From NCBI GenBank assembly GCA_034428455.1, contig DAOUHZ010000114.1, positions 62,001 through 126,000 of the forward strand: a stretch of DNA of 64,000 nucleotides, written 5' to 3'. This stretch comes from Bin87 sp034428455 (GTDB lineage: Bacteria > Chloroflexota > Dehalococcoidia > Lucifugimonadales > UBA3495). A program made the translations under genes and the position numbers. Positions 61,343-64,000 of the stretch are shown piece by piece (within the stretch, counting starts at the first letter, position 1; each line of letters starts with the position of its first letter). Below the pieces are notes generated by a model. It did not search any database and had not been told where the DNA came from. It worked only from the letters and a program-made list of their open reading frames with translations.

Positions 61343-63217
61343 ATGTCGTTAAAGTCAGTCTGGCTCGGTTCATTAGCGCTATCCCTTGCGCTTGTCCTGG
61401 CTTGCGGAGGAGCCGCGGCTCCCGCTGAGCCTCAGATCGTCGAGGTCACCCGCGTCGTGACCGAGCAGGTCGAGGTTGAAAAGGTCGTGACCGAGCAGGT
61501 TGAGGTCGAGAAGGAAGTCGAAAAAGAGGTGGTGGTCGAGAAAGAGGTTGAGGTAATCAAGGAAGTGCTGGTGGTTGCCACTCCGGTGCCGCCGGTTCAG
61601 GGCGTGGTTCGCCAGCAGGACGATCCCACGGGCACATTGACCGTGAGCCTGGAAAACCTCGGTGCGCAGGTCACCGACCCAATCCTGCAAGGCCGCGCCG
61701 GTCACGCTCAGTACCAGGCGCCCATCTACGACGCTCTCCTTGGGTTCAACTACGAGTCCCAGTACGGCGGCGTCGGCCCCGGCGTGGCAGAGGAGTGGGG
61801 TATCGACCCCGACGGCAATAGCTGGACTTTCAATATCGCGCCGGGCCTGGTCTTCCACAACGGCGAAGTTCTGGACGCGCACGATGTGAAGTTCAGCCTC
61901 GAGCGCACCATGTACCATGACGAAAGCGTCGTTGGCGACGGCAACCGACTCAACCGGCAGCTCAGGCAGCCGTCCGAGGAAGCCATCGAGGTTGTCGATG
62001 ACCTGACCCTGCGAATGCACACTGACGGACCTAAGCCTCATTTCTGGAGCCTGCTGACCCGGGCGGTGTTCCAGGGTGGCCAGATCATGCCCAAGGACTA
62101 TATTGAGTCCGTGGGCGATGACGGTTTCCGCGCGGAGCCCATCGGCAGCGGCCCCTGGATGTACGCCGAGCACTCCGTGGGCGACTACTTCCGGTACGAA
62201 GCCTTCGACAAGTCCCACCGCGGCATCCCCCACTATGCCAACCTGAGCCTGCTGCTGGTGCCCGAAGAGAGCACCAAGCTGGCCATGGTACGCACTGGCC
62301 AGGCTGACCTCATCGACCTGGTGCCGGAGTCCGCCCCTGAAGTGGAAGCCGCCGGCGCGCAGCTCACGGTCATCGAGGGCGTGGGCATGTTCATCTACCA
62401 GTTCTGGGGTCTCTACTGGCCCGAGGCCCAGGAGTTGCCCATCGGTGATATTCGGGTTCGCCAGGCCATGTCCCTCGCCATCAATCGGCAGGACATCATC
62501 GACTTCACTCTGAATGGATTTGGACGTCCCTCCATGCCCTTCGCGACCTTCCCCACCAGCGTGGACGTGGACGTTCCCCGCTGGCAAAAGTGGAGCGAAG
62601 AAGCCTTGGTGTACGATCCGGACCGCGCCAAGGCCCTGCTTGCTGAAGCCGGGTATGCCGACGGGTTCGAAGTCACCTTCTGGAGCACCAACTTCTCCGG
62701 CACGCCGTACATGAATGATCTCAGCCAGGCCGTCACCGGTTTCTGGGAAGAGATCGGCATCAAGTCCGACCTGAAAATCGTTGAGGGTGGCGTGTTCAGC
62801 CCCATGACGCGGCGGCCGAGCCACGATGAATGGGGCGAGGGTTTCAACGGAGCCGTTACCATCTACCGTAACGCGGGCCGGCCGTTGCCGGTGCCTCGGT
62901 ATCAGTCCACTTTCCACCCCGACAGCAACCACGTGGCATTCGGCGATCGCGACAGTCTGACACCGGTGGGAGAGGAATACTTGAGGCTCCACGAGATCGC
63001 CATCTCCGAGCGTGACGATGCCAAGCGCGCCGAAGCTACCAATGCCATCCTCCAACTGGTGGCCGACCAGTGGATCGGCGTCCCCATTGTCCAGGGCGTC
63101 AGCCTGTACGCCTCCAATCCGGAAACCGTGGGCCGCTGGCAGGGCATCTACGGCCGCGGTGAACTCGGCGATGTCTTCCATCGCATTCCGCATGCCGAGG
63201 GCAATCCCTGGCAGTAG
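61343..63217 (+). CDS. ABC transporter substrate-binding lipoprotein (family 5, oligopeptide type)
   Basis: 624 residues. Lipoprotein signal peptide with lipobox LVLACGG (Cys21). It is followed by a 50-residue Glu/Val/Lys stalk (nt about 61435-61570) built from repeats of the type VTEQVEVEKV, then SBP family 5: LTVSLENLGAQ, YDALLGFNYESQ, WGIDPDGNSWTFNIAPGLVFHNGE and DVKFSLER. Such stalks are a hallmark of Chloroflexota binding proteins and hold the domain off the membrane. Captures peptides or other ligands for the permease encoded next. Confidence 0.93.
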   Translation: MSLKSVWLGSLALSLALVLACGGAAAPAEPQIVEVTRVVTEQVEVEKVVTEQVEVEKEVEKEVVVEKEVEVIKEVLVVATPVPPVQGVVRQQDDPTGTLTVSLENLGAQVTDPILQGRAGHAQYQAPIYDALLGFNYESQYGGVGPGVAEEWGIDPDGNSWTFNIAPGLVFHNGEVLDAHDVKFSLERTMYHDESVVGDGNRLNRQLRQPSEEAIEVVDDLTLRMHTDGPKPHFWSLLTRAVFQGGQIMPKDYIESVGDDGFRAEPIGSGPWMYAEHSVGDYFRYEAFDKSHRGIPHYANLSLLLVPEESTKLAMVRTGQADLIDLVPESAPEVEAAGAQLTVIEGVGMFIYQFWGLYWPEAQELPIGDIRVRQAMSLAINRQDIIDFTLNGFGRPSMPFATFPTSVDVDVPRWQKWSEEALVYDPDRAKALLAEAGYADGFEVTFWSTNFSGTPYMNDLSQAVTGFWEEIGIKSDLKIVEGGVFSPMTRRPSHDEWGEGFNGAVTIYRNAGRPLPVPRYQSTFHPDSNHVAFGDRDSLTPVGEEYLRLHEIAISERDDAKRAEATNAILQLVADQWIGVPIVQGVSLYASNPETVGRWQGIYGRGELGDVFHRIPHAEGNPWQ

Positions 63218-63305
63218 TCAGCGCTGAACCTGTCGTTCAGGGGTTGCAAAATCTCCCGGGACACGCCCGAGAGCCGCAGTGCCGCCCCTGACCCTTCACT
63301 CTTTT

Positions 63306-63337
63306 CGCGCCGGGATTGGGCCGAACCGCCCGGCGCG
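63306..63337 (+). terminator. Intercistronic hairpin between binding protein and permease
   Basis: Perfect 9-bp stem CGCGCCGGG / CCCGGCGCG with a 14-nt loop and no T-run, 88 nt after the binding-protein stop. Probably limits read-through or protects the upstream message, so that more binding protein than permease is made. Confidence 0.5.
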
Positions 63338-63360
63338 TAACATTCTTTGAGGTCGGGGAT

Positions 63361-64000
63361 TTGCAAAAATACATCCTCAACCGGCTTTTGCAGGGCATTG
63401 TCCTGCTCTTCATAGTCGCTTTGATCGTGTTCGCCCTCGCGAGGGCCACCGGGAATCCGGCGGACCTCATGGTCCCGGAGGACGCCACCGAGGAAGAGCG
63501 CCAGTTCATCGAGCGGAACCTGGGGCTCGATCGCCCGTACCACGTCCAGCTCTTCGTGTTTCTGACCGGTATCGTGCGCGGCGACTTCGGGGACTCCCTG
63601 GTCTACAAGAAGCCGGCGGCGGAACTCTTCTTCGAGCGACTGCCCAACACCCTGAAGCTGTTGCCGCTGTCCATGATTATTGCGGTGGGCGTCGCCATCC
63701 CATTGGGGGTTATCGCCGCCGTCAAACGCGGGACCTGGATCGACCAGGTGGCCGGCGCCATCGCAGTGTTCGGCGTGGCCACCCCCAATTTCTGGATCGC
63801 CATCGTCTGCATCTACATATTCAGCGTGTGGCTGGACGTCCTCCCACCCGGCAGAATGGGCGGACCCGCCCACTACATCCTGCCCGCGTTTACCCTGGGC
63901 ACGTTCTCCATCGCCGGGATCATGCGGCTGATCCGTTCCAGCATGCTCGAGGTGTTGGACACCGAGTACGTCAAATTAGCCCGGATCAAGGGTTTGCAGG
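63361..64000 (+). CDS. ABC transporter permease, DppB/OppB type, 3' partial
   Basis: 213 codons visible; the gene runs off the right edge. From a TTG at 63361: LQKYILNRLLQGIVLLFIVAL, a first membrane helix, DLMVPEDATEEERQFIERNLGLDRPYHVQLF, GIVRGDFGDSLVYKKPAAELFFERLPNTLKL, further helices, and the start of the EAA loop (YVKLARIKG). This is the first permease of an oligopeptide/dipeptide importer with the binding protein upstream; the second permease and ATPases should follow outside the window. Confidence 0.93.
   Translation, partial: MQKYILNRLLQGIVLLFIVALIVFALARATGNPADLMVPEDATEEERQFIERNLGLDRPYHVQLFVFLTGIVRGDFGDSLVYKKPAAELFFERLPNTLKLLPLSMIIAVGVAIPLGVIAAVKRGTWIDQVAGAIAVFGVATPNFWIAIVCIYIFSVWLDVLPPGRMGGPAHYILPAFTLGTFSIAGIMRLIRSSMLEVLDTEYVKLARIKGLQ

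Noticed and set aside
61379..63193. 604-residue minus-strand open frame opposite the binding protein
   Set aside because: Shadow of the SBP gene; its C-terminal LDHHLFFDFLL-like part is only the complement of the Val-Glu-Lys stalk.

Overview
GC-rich, densely coded, single-contig bacterial DNA. The gene content points to Chloroflexota, probably a Dehalococcoidia/SAR202-like heterotroph. The evidence is a lipoprotein solute-binding protein with a Val-Glu-Lys-rich stalk (typical of this phylum), a single-chain glycyl-tRNA synthetase, a 2-oxoacid:ferredoxin oxidoreductase, a molybdenum hydroxylase with its own MoaD-like protein, CaiB/BaiF CoA-transferases, FMN 2-hydroxyacid oxidase, HpcH-type aldolase and SCP-x-type thiolase with DUF35 partner. 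The phylum is an inference from gene style; no rRNA lies in the window. I see no tRNA, rRNA or CRISPR array.

Layout. 0-2 kb: 3' part of a CoxL/XdhA-type molybdenum hydroxylase and a MoaD/ThiS-like carrier. 2.2-4.5 kb (minus): retropepsin-like protease and DUF3352 membrane protein. 4.5-13.3 kb: a cobalamin riboswitch with promoter and intrinsic terminator, then cbiE, cobN, a small unknown gene, cbtB, cbtA and a fused ChlI/ChlD-type chelatase subunit, i.e. a B12-repressible cobalt uptake and cobalt-insertion cluster. 13.5-19.4 kb: glyQS, a DUF4238 gene, birA, two tandem SDR genes (the second with a broken active site) and a NucS-like nuclease gene. 19.5-25.8 kb: hisZ-hisG-(phospholipase C-like)-hisD-hisC-hisB, with overlapping genes. 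25.8-27.6 kb: two inverted copies of a ~156-bp MITE-like element flank a small ORF and a crotonase. 27.6-33.4 kb: NfeD/SPFH pair, an Mrr-N-like gene broken by one amber codon, membrane proteins, MeaB and an SDR. 33.5-43 kb (mostly minus): a cysteinyl-tRNA synthetase fused to a family-2 glycosyltransferase with a PaREP1/HEPN-like gene downstream, a duplicated CaiB/BaiF fusion, FAD oxidase, FmdB, DUF971 and a ThDP enzyme. 43.1-44.4 kb: a compact three-gene cassette of two PaREP1/HEPN-like proteins and a PD-(D/E)XK-like protein. 44.5-49.8 kb: three-gene 2-oxoacid oxidoreductase operon, an unknown gene and an FMN hydroxyacid oxidase. 49.9-60.7 kb: mixed catabolic and housekeeping genes (hydrolase, TenA, PIG-L deacetylase, hotdog, TPR, GNAT, M20 peptidase, RNase D, aldolase, thiolase/DUF35). 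60.7-61.3 kb: two more MITE-like elements. 61.3-64 kb: start of an oligopeptide-type ABC importer.

The most interesting signals are the CysRS-glycosyltransferase fusion, the HEPN/HEPN/nuclease-like cassette, the MITE-like family with 8-bp target duplications (shared core hairpins but different termini), a phospholipase-like gene knitted into the his operon, coexistence of HisZ with a long-form HisG, and a recurring extended -10 promoter word (TGCTAnnnT) in front of many operons on both strands. Assignments rest on reading motifs by eye; no database search was possible.
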